A stretch of DNA of 64,000 nucleotides. Source: Amycolatopsis sp. NBC_01488 (lineage in GTDB: Bacteria; Actinomycetota; Actinomycetes; Mycobacteriales; Pseudonocardiaceae). The position numbers and the translations under genes are program-made. Every line of letters begins with the position of its first letter. Position 1 is the stretch's first letter. Below, in pieces: positions 7,550 through 15,395 of the stretch. Where the stretch lies: positions 2,980,001-3,044,000 of the forward strand of contig NZ_CP109434.1 in NCBI RefSeq assembly GCF_036227105.1, given 5' to 3'. The notes beneath the pieces are model-generated. The model did no database searches. It worked only from the letters and a program-made list of their open reading frames with translations, and was not told the origin of the DNA.

Positions 7550-8329
7550 TTGCTGCTCACCGTCGACGTCGGCAACACGAACATCGTGCTGGGGCTCTAT
7601 TCCGGCAGCGAACTGGTCGGCGACTGGCGCATGCGCACGGACGCCCGCATCACGGCGGACGAGCTGGCGTTGACGGTCCGCGGCCTGCTGGGCCCGCACG
7701 CGGACGCGGTGACGGGCATCAGCGCGCTGTCGACGGTGCCGGCGGTGCTGCGCGAGCTGCGGGTGATGCTCGCGCGGTACTACGAGCGGATCCCGAAGAT
7801 CGTGGTCGAGCCGGGGGTGCGCACGGGGGTGGCGCTCCTGGTGGACAACCCGAAGGAGGTGGGCGCGGACCGGCTGGCGAACACCCTGGCCGCGCACCAC
7901 CTCCACCGCGGGACGGCGTGCGTGGTGGTCGACTTCGGGACGTCCACGAACGTCGACGCGATCTCGGCGCGCGGCGAGTTCCTCGGTGGCGCGTTCGCCC
8001 CCGGGATCGAGATCTCGGTGGACGCGCTCGCGTTGCGCGCGGCGGCGTTGCGGAAGGTCGAGCTGGTCCCGCCGCGGTCGGTGATCGGGAAGAACACGGT
8101 GGAGTGCCTGCAGTCGGGGATCCTGTACGGCTTCGCCGGCCAGGTGGACGGGTTGGTGCGGCGGATCGTCCGGGAGCTGTCGCCGAGCGGCTCGGAACCG
8201 GTGGCGGTGCTGGCCACCGGCGGCCTGGCGCCGCTGGTGATCAGCGAGTCGGAGACGATCACCGACCACGTCCCGGACCTGACGCTACTCGGGCTGCGGC
8301 TGGTGTTCGAGCGGAACATCCGCCCCTGA
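7550..8329 (+). CDS. coaX: Type III pantothenate kinase
   Basis: CoaX phosphorylates pantothenate, the first step of CoA synthesis proper. The 259-residue ASKHA-fold protein shows the phosphate-1 motif DVGNTN (residues 5-10), the GADR motif (about 104) and the phosphate-2 motif DFGTSTNVD (about 127), all diagnostic of type III enzymes. Translation seems to begin at TTG 7550, five bases after the panD stop, as the DVGNTN motif lies four codons later and no better start exists. The gene ends just 6 bp before an IS5 element, which spared its stop codon. Confidence 0.95.
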   Translation: MLLTVDVGNTNIVLGLYSGSELVGDWRMRTDARITADELALTVRGLLGPHADAVTGISALSTVPAVLRELRVMLARYYERIPKIVVEPGVRTGVALLVDNPKEVGADRLANTLAAHHLHRGTACVVVDFGTSTNVDAISARGEFLGGAFAPGIEISVDALALRAAALRKVELVPPRSVIGKNTVECLQSGILYGFAGQVDGLVRRIVRELSPSGSEPVAVLATGGLAPLVISESETITDHVPDLTLLGLRLVFERNIRP

Positions 8330-8354
8330 CGGCTAGGGCCTGTATCGAAGTCGG

Positions 8355-9247
8355 TCATAGCCATTCGTTGATCGCTGCGATCTGGACGGTGGCTTCGTAG
8401 CGAACGGCAAGCTTGTCGTAGCGGGTAGCCACCCCACGGTGGCGTTTAAGCCGGTTGATACCGCACTCCACCGCATGACGCTGCTTGTAGATTTCGGGGT
8501 CGAAGGCCGGTGGCCGACCGCCCTTCGACCCCTTGGCCTTACGATGCGCGTCCTGGTCGGTCTTGCTCGGGATGGTCGCCTTGATCCCACGACCGCGCAG
8601 GTGCGCCCGGTTGGCCTTCGAGGTGTAAGCCTTGTCCGCCAGGACCCGATCCGGACGGGTCCGCGGCCGGCCACCGCCCGGTCGGGGCACCCGGATCCCG
8701 GCCAGGACCGGAACGAACTGCGGGCTGTCGCCACGCTGCCCGGCGGTCAGCACGATCGACAACGGCTTCTGTCCCTGCTCACACCCCAGATGCACCTTCG
8801 TGGTCCACCCACCACGGGACCGGCCCAACGCGTGATCATCCGGTTCGGTGGTGATCCCGCCCGGCGGTTCGGCCTGCAGGTCCCCCTTTTCCGCGCACCC
8901 GCAGCATGCTGATGCGCCCGCGCGATCGTGGAATCCACGCTCACGTCCCAGGTGATCCGCCCCTCGACTTCGGCCAGAGCCTGCAACGCGGTCAGAATCC
9001 GCTGCCAGACACCAGCCCGTTGCCAGCGCCGGAACAACCCATAAACAGCCGCCCAGGATCCATATCCGACCGGCATGTCCCGCCATGGTGCGCCGGTGCG
9101 GACCCGCCACCGGATCCCGTCGATCAGCTGCCGTCTGCTCCACAACGACGGCCGACCCGGCCGTGACGGCGCGGGCAGCAACGGCTTCAGCGTTGCCCAC
9201 TGCTCGTCGGTCAGGTCGAACCGCCCCGTCCCCGCTAGGGTGTCCAC
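8355..9247 (-). CDS. IS5-family transposase, full-length product by -1 frameshift
   Basis: The N-terminal part (DUF4096-type helix-turn-helix region starting FDLTDEQW) is in one frame and the catalytic C-terminal part in the -1 frame. The switch maps to a run of four A and five G on the minus strand (8890-8882). The fused protein of about 297 residues carries a DDE triad: Asp in WDVSVDST, Asp in VLADKAY and Glu in [11 protein letters not shown]. The start is taken as GTG 9247, preceded by GGAG at 5 nt spacing. No other lesion was seen, so the element may be active. Confidence 0.85.
8747..9247 (-). CDS. IS5-family transposase, first frame (OrfA)
   Basis: Without frameshifting, ribosomes starting at GTG 9247 read about 166 codons to a stop at 8747. 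The product contains the DNA-binding N-terminus and the first catalytic Asp (in VSVDST), followed by about 45 out-of-frame residues after the A4G5 run. In related elements such a truncated protein is thought to act as a regulator. An upstream in-frame GTG at 9307 exists but would place the start inside the hairpin described separately. Confidence 0.7.
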   Translation of the reverse strand: MDTLAGTGRFDLTDEQWATLKPLLPAPSRPGRPSLWSRRQLIDGIRWRVRTGAPWRDMPVGYGSWAAVYGLFRRWQRAGVWQRILTALQALAEVEGRITWDVSVDSTIARAHQHAAGARKRGTCRPNRRAGSPPNRMITRWAGPVVGGPRRCIWGVSRDRSRCRSC

Positions 9248-9305
9248 GAGGTCTCCGGTGGTGTTCAGGTTCTTCTTGGTCGACGAACCACCTACCGGAG
9301 ACCTC
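9248..9305 (-). promoter_or_regulatory. Hairpin that can hide the transposase ribosome binding site
   Basis: On the minus strand GAGGTCTCCGGT (9305-9294) pairs perfectly with ACCGGAGACCTC (9259-9248), a 12-bp stem with a 34-nt loop. The second arm contains GGAG, the likely ribosome binding site of the transposase, and ends one base before its GTG start. In transcripts that enter from outside the element the stem would form and block translation. This is a known protective design in several insertion sequences; here it is inferred from sequence. Confidence 0.55.
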
Positions 9306-9374
9306 ACCTATTTCGGCCATCGACACGCCCGACAGCGCCAACTCAACCAGCTCGAGATGACTTCGATACAGGCC

Positions 9375-9776
9375 CTAGTCGCGGGCCAGCCGCCGCCGCT
9401 CCAGCACGTAGCCCAGCGCGGTGATCGCCAACGCCGGGAAGGCCACCACGGCCTGGGGGAACTTGGCCGTCCCGGGTGGGTCCACCGCCTTCGACTCCGG
9501 ATAGGCCAGCGCCGAGATCTGCGTCAGCCAGTACAGCGACGCCAGGACCGCCCCGGCGTCGAGACCGGCCCGGCTCGGCCGTCGCCACAGCTGCCAGAGG
9601 CTGGTGGTCCCGAGCGCGAGCCCGAGGCTCATCGTCTGGCCGTTGTGGAACTTCGCGTGCGGTGGCCAGGCGGGGTTCTTGACGTGCGTTTCGTTCCAGT
9701 CGGCGCGGTACGGGCCCACGGCCGTCACCACCGACACCAGCGAGATCAGGGTTCGTCCCAGTGATTTCCTGCTCAT
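9375..9776 (-). CDS. Small integral membrane protein (possibly DUF6640)
   Basis: The 133-residue product has four hydrophobic segments (about 8-24, 50-62, 72-92 and 105-124) and a conserved-looking polar loop with HVKNPAWPPHAKFH between the first two, a pattern seen in DUF6640 proteins; the family assignment is from memory and tentative. Its start at 9776 follows GATACT by 6 nt, so the message may be leaderless. The stop codon TAG at 9377-9375 uses the last base of the adjacent IS5 element. Function is unknown. Confidence 0.6.
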   Translation of the reverse strand: MSRKSLGRTLISLVSVVTAVGPYRADWNETHVKNPAWPPHAKFHNGQTMSLGLALGTTSLWQLWRRPSRAGLDAGAVLASLYWLTQISALAYPESKAVDPPGTAKFPQAVVAFPALAITALGYVLERRRLARD

Positions 9777-9813
9777 CGTGCCAGTATCGTCCCACTACGG
9801 CGATCGAGGTCGA

Positions 9814-10566
9814 TCACCGGCGGCGGGCGCGGAACGTCCAGGTGCGCAACGGCAGGTCGAACTCGCCCGACGCGGTGTGCGGATTCGCGGCGAGGAACCG
9901 CCGGATCTCCGCCAGGCCCGCGGCCGCTTCCGCCGGATCCGCGACGATCATGTGCGAATGCGTGGCGATCGTTTCGACGAGGCTTTCCGCCGTGCGCCGT
10001 TGCACATGGCGAAACGTCGAGCTTTCGAAGGAATCGAAGGCGGGGTGCGTGGCCGGTTCCCGGTCGCCTTCGGTCCACGCCCGGCTCACCCCGGTTCGGC
10101 CGAGCTTCGCGAACTCCGCGACCCACGGCACCGAATCGTCTTCGTAGTTCCACATCGGCACGAGCACGCCGCCCGGGCGCAGTACGCGCCCGATCTCCGT
10201 CATCGCCGCCGGCACGTCGAACCAATGGAACGCCTGCCCGACGAAAACCGCGTCGACGTCGGCGTCGGGCAACGGGATCCGTTCCGCCTGCCCCTCGAGA
10301 GACGTCGCAGAGGGCACCACGCGGCTCAGTTCGGCGCGCATTTCCGGGTCGGGCTCGACCGCGACGACGTCCAGCCCGAGCCCGGCGAGACCGAGGGTGA
10401 GCTTGCCCGTTCCGGCGCCCAGATCGAGTACCCGCCGCGGTGTTCCGCTCGCGCCCGAAAGGCCCCATTCGATCGCTTCCCGCGGGTAGCCGGGCCGGTG
10501 CTCGGCGTACGCGGCCGCTCGGCTGCCGAAAGAAGAAGCGCGCTGGGCGCGTGTGGGATCACTCAC
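9814..10566 (-). CDS. Class I SAM-dependent methyltransferase
   Basis: The 250-residue protein holds the SAM-binding glycine motif VLDLGAGTGKL (about residues 45-55), an acidic end of strand 2 (VVAVEPDPEM, about 68), motif II (ADVDAVFVGQAFHWF, about 105) and motif III (RVLRPGGVLV, about 128), as in UbiE/COQ5-like enzymes. The QAFHWF variant is typical of small-molecule methyltransferases of the trans-aconitate type. Substrate unknown. The GTG start at 10566 lies 6 nt after TAGCCT (10578-10573), another leaderless layout. It is divergent from lysS, with the two starts 77 bp apart. Confidence 0.85.
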   Translation of the reverse strand: MSDPTRAQRASSFGSRAAAYAEHRPGYPREAIEWGLSGASGTPRRVLDLGAGTGKLTLGLAGLGLDVVAVEPDPEMRAELSRVVPSATSLEGQAERIPLPDADVDAVFVGQAFHWFDVPAAMTEIGRVLRPGGVLVPMWNYEDDSVPWVAEFAKLGRTGVSRAWTEGDREPATHPAFDSFESSTFRHVQRRTAESLVETIATHSHMIVADPAEAAAGLAEIRRFLAANPHTASGEFDLPLRTWTFRARRR

Positions 10567-10642
10567 CGGCCCAGGCTAATGGACGGAAAGGAAGGGTAAT
10601 CCGGTTGGCGTAGCGCGCGGCCGGGTTCGTACCCTAGTGGCC

Positions 10643-12154
10643 ATGACCGAAAACCCCGCTTCCACCAGCGAGCCCGCCGAAGACGAACTGCCCGAGCAGA
10701 TGCGGGTGCGCCGGGAGAAGCGCGACCGGATCCTCGCCGAGGGTATCGATCCCTACCCGGTCGAGGTACCCCGGACGCACTCGCTCGCCGAGGTGCGGAC
10801 GGCGCACGAGGGGTTGCCCGTCGACACCGCCACCGGCGACGTCGTCGGCGTCACCGGGCGGGTGATGTTCCTGCGCAACACCGGCAAGCTGTGCTTCGCC
10901 AGCCTCCGCGAGGGCGACGGCACCGAGCTCCAGGCCATGATCAGCCTGGCGAAGGTCGGCGAGGACGCGCTGGCGGCGTGGAAGTCCGACGTCGACCTCG
11001 GCGACCACGTCTTCGTGCACGGTGAGGTCATCACGTCCAAGCGCGGCGAGCTGTCCGTGATGGCCGATTCCTGGCGCATCACGTCGAAGGCGCTGCGCCC
11101 GCTGCCGGTCGCCCACAAAGACCTCGCCGAGGAGACGCGGATCCGCCAGCGCTACGTCGACCTCATCCTGCGCCCGCGCGCGCGGGACGTCGTGCGCACG
11201 CGCGCCGGCGTGGTCCGGTCGCTGCGGGAGTCGTTCCACCGCCGCGGGTTCACCGAGGTCGAGACGCCGATGCTGCAGACGCTGCACGGCGGCGCCGCGG
11301 CCCGGCCGTTCGTCACGCACTCGAACGCGTTCGACCTGGAGCTGTTCCTGCGGATCGCGCCGGAGCTCTACCTCAAGCGCTGCGTCGTCGGCGGCATCGA
11401 GAAGGTCTTCGAGATCAACCGCAACTTCCGGAACGAGGGCAGCGACTCGTCGCACTCGCCGGAGTTCGCGATGCTCGAGTACTACGAGGCGTACGCGACC
11501 TACGACACCAATGCGGTGATGACGCGGGAGCTGATCCAGGAGGCCGCGCAGGCGGTGCTGGACACCCAGGTCGTCACCCTGCCCGACGGTTCGGAGTACG
11601 ACCTGTCCGGCGAATGGACCACCCTCGGAATGTACGAGTCGTTGTCCGATTCCCTCGGCGAAGAGGTGACGCCGGAGACGCCCGCCGCCAAACTGCACGG
11701 ATTCGCGCAGGCCAGGGGCCTGGAAGTGGATCCGAAGCTGGGGCACGGCAAGCTGGTCGAGGAACTGTGGGAACACCTCGTCGGAGATCACCTGCACGCA
11801 CCCACGTTTGTCCGTGATTTTCCGCTGGAGACGTCGCCTTTGACGAGGCAGCACCGCTCGCGGCCCGGCGTGGCCGAGAAGTGGGACCTCTACGTGCGCG
11901 GATTCGAACTCGCCACCGGATACTCCGAGCTGGTCGATCCGGTCGTCGAACGGGAACGGCTCACCGAACAGTCCCGGCTGGCCGCGCAGGGCGATAGCGA
12001 AGCCATGCGCCTCGACGAGGATTTCCTGCGTGCCCTCGAGTACGGAATGCCGCCGAGCGGTGGCGTCGGAATGGGGATCGACCGGCTGCTCATGGCGCTG
12101 ACCGGTCTCGGTATCCGGGAGACGATCCTCTTCCCGCTCGTGCGTCCCGAATAA
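10643..12154 (+). CDS. lysS: Lysyl-tRNA synthetase (class II)
   Basis: This enzyme charges tRNA-Lys. The 503-residue protein has an OB-fold anticodon-binding domain (about 60-165) and the class II catalytic core with motif 1 ([11 protein letters not shown], about 205), motif 2 ([17 protein letters not shown] split over about 258-275) and motif 3 ([13 protein letters not shown], about 475). ATG 10643 is preferred to the in-frame GTG 10637 since TACCCT (10630-10635) lies 7 nt before it, with a TTGGCG box 19 bp further up, indicating a leaderless transcript. lsr2 follows after 135 bp with its own promoter. Confidence 0.96.
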   Translation: MTENPASTSEPAEDELPEQMRVRREKRDRILAEGIDPYPVEVPRTHSLAEVRTAHEGLPVDTATGDVVGVTGRVMFLRNTGKLCFASLREGDGTELQAMISLAKVGEDALAAWKSDVDLGDHVFVHGEVITSKRGELSVMADSWRITSKALRPLPVAHKDLAEETRIRQRYVDLILRPRARDVVRTRAGVVRSLRESFHRRGFTEVETPMLQTLHGGAAARPFVTHSNAFDLELFLRIAPELYLKRCVVGGIEKVFEINRNFRNEGSDSSHSPEFAMLEYYEAYATYDTNAVMTRELIQEAAQAVLDTQVVTLPDGSEYDLSGEWTTLGMYESLSDSLGEEVTPETPAAKLHGFAQARGLEVDPKLGHGKLVEELWEHLVGDHLHAPTFVRDFPLETSPLTRQHRSRPGVAEKWDLYVRGFELATGYSELVDPVVERERLTEQSRLAAQGDSEAMRLDEDFLRALEYGMPPSGGVGMGIDRLLMALTGLGIRETILFPLVRPE

Positions 12155-12183
12155 CCCGGCAGTGTCGTTTACCGCAATGAGAT

Positions 12184-12212
12184 TTGCGCTGTCCTCCGGA
12201 AGCGGGTACTAA
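12184..12212 (+). promoter_or_regulatory. Candidate lsr2 promoter
   Basis: TTGCGC (12184-12189) and TACTAA (12207-12212) are separated by 17 bp, a good vegetative sigma promoter by actinobacterial standards. The predicted RNA would start near 12219 and have a leader of about 70 nt, which contains a short AGAC/GTCT stem and ends in the strong AGGAGGA ribosome binding site of lsr2. Confidence 0.6.
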
Positions 12213-12289
12213 TGTTCTAGACAAAGTCTTCTGTCCCGGGGCTCGCCCCGTAACCAGATCATTGCGCAAGTCCCCGCAGGAGGAATCGG

Positions 12290-12640
12290 ATGGCACAGAA
12301 GGTGCTCGTCTCGCTGGTCGACGACCTCGACGGCAGTGAGGCGGAAGAGACCGTCGAGTTCGGTTTGGACGGCGTCAGCTACCAGATCGACCTCTCTTCG
12401 GATAACGCCGAGGAGTTGCGGGACGCCCTCGCCCAGTATGTCGAGCACGCGCGTCGCGCGGGTGGCCGCAAGCGCGCTTCCGTGCGCCCGGTCGCGGGCA
12501 AGGGCTCGGCCCGGCCCGCCGCCGTCGACCGCGAGCAGAACCAGGCCATTCGGTCGTGGGCGCGCAAGAACGGTTACGCGGTTTCGGACCGGGGCCGGAT
12601 CCCGTCCGAGGTCGTCGAGGCCTACCACAAGAAGAACTGA
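12290..12640 (+). CDS. lsr2: Nucleoid-associated xenogeneic silencer Lsr2
   Basis: Lsr2 binds AT-rich DNA, bridges it and silences horizontally acquired genes. The 116-residue protein has the N-terminal dimerisation domain ([18 protein letters not shown] start, about 1-60), a basic linker and the C-terminal DNA-binding domain with the AT-hook-like RGR in [14 protein letters not shown] (about 97-112). Length matches the family. The ribosome binding site AGGAGG is strong. It sits between lysS and clpC as in mycobacteria, although an AraC, a DinB-like and a FhuF-like gene have come between lsr2 and clpC. Confidence 0.97.
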   Translation: MAQKVLVSLVDDLDGSEAEETVEFGLDGVSYQIDLSSDNAEELRDALAQYVEHARRAGGRKRASVRPVAGKGSARPAAVDREQNQAIRSWARKNGYAVSDRGRIPSEVVEAYHKKN

Positions 12641-12706
12641 GGATTCTTCGGCTACCCGGGTGTCCGCAGGTCACCGGGTGGCCGGGGAAACTCCTCGAAG
12701 CGGGGT

Positions 12707-13579
12707 TCAGCCGAGGCCGCCGGGCGAATTGCGCCCGGCGGCTTTCTTGATGTCCGATCCTTGTCCGGTGTCCGTTCGGCCCACTCGCGCGGTCCGGGCG
12801 TACTCGGCGGGCGGCTGACCCGTGACCGCGTGGAAATCGCGGATGAAGTGCGACTGGTCGCTATAGCCCAGTCGAACCGCCAGTCCGGCGTAATCCGGCT
12901 CTCCTTCCGCCGCGATCCGCTGCGCCGCGTCGTTCAGCCGGTATATCCGGATCGCCCACTTGGGTGGGCAGCCGACGTGTTCGGCGAACAACCGCTGTAC
13001 GGACCGGGTGGTCAGTCCAGTATCCGCGCACAGTTGCGCCACCCGGGTAATTCCCGGATCCCGTGCGATTGATTCCACGGCGTCGGCCGCCAGCCGCGCG
13101 GCCGGCGTCAGCTCCACCGGATTTGCGATCAGCAAGTTGTCGATCGCACGCACCATTTGCGCGTCGCCGGCCGCCTTCTGCACCGATTCCGCGGCTTCGA
13201 TCGACTTCGGGCCGAATACGTCCTCGAGCGGGACAGCCCGGTCGGCGATGTCACTTACCGGGCCGCCGAGGAACGCGCGGAAGCACCCGGGCCGGAAACG
13301 CACGCCCAAGCCCTGGACGCGGCCTTCGAGCCGGTGGGAAAAGACGTCGCGGGCCGGTCCGTACACCCCGGACGCGCCGGGGAAGAACGTCACGTGCACG
13401 GCGAGGTTCGGCAGGACGCGCTGGTCGTGCGGCGGCCGGCCGCGCAGGTCCCAGCGCAGCACCCAGTGGTAGTCGACGAACTCCGCCAGTTCGGGCGCGG
13501 GTGCGTGCCTGGTCAGCGTGAACATCGTGCGCGCGGTGGCCTCGGCCACGATGCCGCGGGGGATCCGGTGCTGGCCCAC
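12707..13579 (-). CDS. AraC-family regulator with DUF6597-type sensor domain
   Basis: The protein (about 290 residues) has an N-terminal ligand-binding region (HAPAPELAEFVDYHWVLRW start at about residue 23) like DUF6597 proteins and a C-terminal double helix-turn-helix with VAQLCADTGLTTRSVQRLF (about 185) and LGYSDQSHFIRDFHAVTG (about 240). GTG 13579 is preferred because family similarity starts there; an in-frame ATG at 13621 would add 14 residues. It is divergent from the DinB-like gene at 13644, which is a likely target. Its last 14 codons overlap the lsr2 terminator hairpin. Confidence 0.8.
   Translation of the reverse strand: MGQHRIPRGIVAEATARTMFTLTRHAPAPELAEFVDYHWVLRWDLRGRPPHDQRVLPNLAVHVTFFPGASGVYGPARDVFSHRLEGRVQGLGVRFRPGCFRAFLGGPVSDIADRAVPLEDVFGPKSIEAAESVQKAAGDAQMVRAIDNLLIANPVELTPAARLAADAVESIARDPGITRVAQLCADTGLTTRSVQRLFAEHVGCPPKWAIRIYRLNDAAQRIAAEGEPDYAGLAVRLGYSDQSHFIRDFHAVTGQPPAEYARTARVGRTDTGQGSDIKKAAGRNSPGGLG
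12716..12748 (+). terminator. Terminator of lsr2, inside the 3' end of the AraC gene
   Basis: GCCGCCGGGCG (12716-12726) pairs perfectly with CGCCCGGCGGC (12732-12742) over a 5-nt loop and is followed by TTTCTT, an intrinsic terminator for transcripts coming from lsr2. The hairpin lies within the coding sequence of the convergent AraC gene. A weaker stem (about 12655-12681) precedes it. Confidence 0.75.
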
Positions 13580-13643
13580 GTGCCCACGGTAGCTGTCGCG
13601 TTCCTTCAAGACGGCCCCCACGGCTCTCGGATGGGATCAGCGG

Positions 13644-14213
13644 ATGACTGCCTCGCTCGTCCGGCCCGCCGCGGCCGAGTTCCTCCGGGTCGCCCACGCG
13701 GTGACCGACCTGTCCGCCCCGACGCCGTGCGCCGGCTACGACGTCCGCGGGCTGCTCAACCACCTCTTGTACTGGGCCCCGTGGCTCCTCGCCGCGGGCC
13801 GCCGCGAGGACCCGCCGTCGCCGTCGGCCCCCGAAGCTTCGGCGGGGCTCGTGACGGCGGACTGGCGGGCGCGGCTGGAGAAGCAGACGGAGACGCTCGT
13901 GGACGTCTTCGGGACGCCGTCGGCGTGGGACGGCATGACGGCGCTGGGGACGGCCCGGCTGCCGGCGTCGGTGGTCGGCGACATGGTGCTGGGCGAGTTC
14001 GTCCTGCACGGCTGGGACCTGGCCCGGGCGAGCGGCCAGGAGCTGCGATGCCCGCCGGAGGCGGCGACGGCGGTGTACGAGTCCGCGGTGGCCATGGGCG
14101 AGCAAGCACGCTCGATGGGCGTCTACGGGGAGGCCGTGACGGTGGCGGCCGAGGCTTCGCCGCTGGAGCGGGCGCTGGGTGCCTCGGGGCGCGATCCGGG
14201 CTGGACCGCCTGA
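13644..14213 (+). CDS. TIGR03086-family metal-binding DinB-like protein
   Basis: The 189-residue product fits the maleylpyruvate-isomerase-like/DinB helical bundle: conserved TPCAGYDVRGLLNHLLYW near the N-terminus (about 33-50) and VLGEFVLHGWDLARASG (about 115-132). Histidines in NHLL and LHGWD are the expected metal ligands. Members act as thiol-dependent isomerases or are uncharacterised; mycothiol chemistry is plausible in this organism but not shown. It is transcribed away from the AraC regulator at 13579 across a 64-bp gap. Confidence 0.7.
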   Translation: MTASLVRPAAAEFLRVAHAVTDLSAPTPCAGYDVRGLLNHLLYWAPWLLAAGRREDPPSPSAPEASAGLVTADWRARLEKQTETLVDVFGTPSAWDGMTALGTARLPASVVGDMVLGEFVLHGWDLARASGQELRCPPEAATAVYESAVAMGEQARSMGVYGEAVTVAAEASPLERALGASGRDPGWTA

Positions 14214-14214
14214 T

Positions 14215-15039
14215 TCAGCGGGCACACGTGCGCGGGCAGCCGTCGCATTCCGGCTCCGCCGGGAGCAGGTAGGAGAAGCAGCAGCTCTCGCGGCGGCGCG
14301 TCCACTCGCGGTGGCCGTCCGGGCCCTCGGCCAGGCGCAACGTCGATGCCGACGTCAGCGGCGGGTACCGCGCGTCGAGGACCAGGGCCGCGTCCGCGAC
14401 GCCCGCGCCCTCGGACTCCGGGGTGCCGCCCTGGCGGCCGGCCCACCACAGCGAGTTCTCCAGCGCGTCGGTCGCCGCGGCCCAGAGCATGCGGCGGCCG
14501 AGCCTGCTGACCGGCGCGTACGCCCGGACGAACCGGGCCGCGTGGGCCAGGTAGCGGGCGCGCAGGACCGCCGCCAGGGCCCGCTCGTCCCGGACCACCG
14601 TCGCCTCCGGGCGCGCCGACCCCGGGTCGGTCGGGAGGCAGTGGAACGCGTCACCCAGGACCGCCATGCCGTCCGGGTGGGGGCGGTCGTCGGCCAGCCG
14701 GAACGCCAGCTCCTCCGGCTTCAGCGACGGCACGCGCCGCTCGTGGTGCAGCAGCAGCGCGCCGACGTACGCCGGGACGTGCAGGTACCACGTCATGACG
14801 TAGCTCGCCGTGGTCCGCGCCGGGGCCGCGTCGTGCTCGCGCAGCAGCCAGTCGCCGAGGACGGCGCGCCACTCGTCGAAGTACGCGGGCGTCTCCAGCA
14901 GCTCCGAGCAGCGGATCCAGCCCGGTGGGACGTCCCGCCGCAGCTCGCTGCGTTCCTGCAGGCCGGAGACCCGCAGGAGCGACGACGCGAGGCCGTCGCC
15001 GACCTCGCGCGCGTCACGGAAGGACCGCTGCTGGTTCAC
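14215..15039 (-). CDS. FhuF-like siderophore-iron reductase
   Basis: The 274-residue protein ends in CCFSYLLPAEPECDGCPRTC split by the pattern CC-x10-C-x2-C, the [2Fe-2S] site of FhuF ferric siderophore reductases, which release iron from imported siderophores in the cytosol. The N-terminal two-thirds match the helical FhuF domain (EEWRAVLGDW-like and YVMTWYLHVPAYVGALL). The GTG start at 15039 has a strong AGGAGGG site. An IdeR/DmdR-type iron box lies 27 bp upstream, so repression by iron is expected. No siderophore transport genes are adjacent. The stop is separated from the convergent DinB-like gene by one base. Confidence 0.85.
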   Translation of the reverse strand: MNQQRSFRDAREVGDGLASSLLRVSGLQERSELRRDVPPGWIRCSELLETPAYFDEWRAVLGDWLLREHDAAPARTTASYVMTWYLHVPAYVGALLLHHERRVPSLKPEELAFRLADDRPHPDGMAVLGDAFHCLPTDPGSARPEATVVRDERALAAVLRARYLAHAARFVRAYAPVSRLGRRMLWAAATDALENSLWWAGRQGGTPESEGAGVADAALVLDARYPPLTSASTLRLAEGPDGHREWTRRRESCCFSYLLPAEPECDGCPRTCAR

Positions 15040-15065
15040 CTGCGGCCCTCCTTCGCGGCGTAGTA

Positions 15066-15084
15066 TTAGGACTGCCTAACCTTA
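15066..15084 (-). promoter_or_regulatory. IdeR/DmdR iron box
   Basis: The minus-strand sequence TAAGGTTAGGCAGTCCTAA matches 15 of 19 positions of the actinobacterial iron box TTAGGTTAGGCTAACCTAA. Its position 27-45 bp upstream of the siderophore-iron reductase start is right for repression of that promoter by iron-loaded IdeR/DmdR. Confidence 0.75.
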
Positions 15085-15395
15085 CAGGGCGAGGGAGGCT
15101 GCGCCAATCGGGTGGGGCACTCCCAGCTTGCGGACTGTTCGCGGTGAGCGGACACCGCGCGGATGGCGGAATCCGGGTGGCCGCCCGCACGTTGGGGTTG
15201 ACGTAAAGGTGCAGGGCAACCTGAAGATGGAAGCACCCGGCAGACCCCACGTCCGGGTGCGGAAAAGGCCACGAAGAGCCGTAGTGGTACGCCAGCGCGA
15301 CGGCTTGGCTACTAGAGTGGTCTCACGGTGCTGAATCCATCGCGGTGAAAGCACGATGGAAACGGGCCGCCGGCGCAGCAGTCGAGGGAGTGCAC
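15085..15395 (+). other. clpC upstream region, no gene
   Basis: No coding sequence is supported in these 311 bp. A TTGACG box at 15198-15203 could be a -35 element, with GAAGAT 19 bp later as a weak -10. At 15138-15152 TTCGCGGTGAGCGGA contains the CGC-N5-GCG skeleton of ClgR operators but departs from the inner consensus. A TACTAG at about 15310 is another possible -10. The clpC ribosome binding site GAGGGAG is at 15384-15390. Confidence 0.45.

Larger units (their letters stand above)
8336..9375 (-). mobile_element. IS5-family insertion sequence, intact ends
   Basis: The 1,040-bp element is bounded by perfect 17-bp inverted repeats, GGGCCTGTATCGAAGTC at 8336-8352 and its complement at 9359-9375. 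The flanks read C-TA on the left and TA-G on the right, so it entered a CTAG site and duplicated TA, the behaviour of the IS427-like branch of IS5. Its transposase is read on the minus strand in two frames. The insertion lies exactly between two convergent genes, coaX and the membrane protein at 9375-9776; the stop codon of the latter now includes the terminal base of the element and is preserved. Confidence 0.92.

Noticed and set aside
15138..15152. ClgR operator upstream of clpC
   Set aside because: Only the CGC-N5-GCG skeleton fits and inner positions disagree with the consensus; kept as a remark only.
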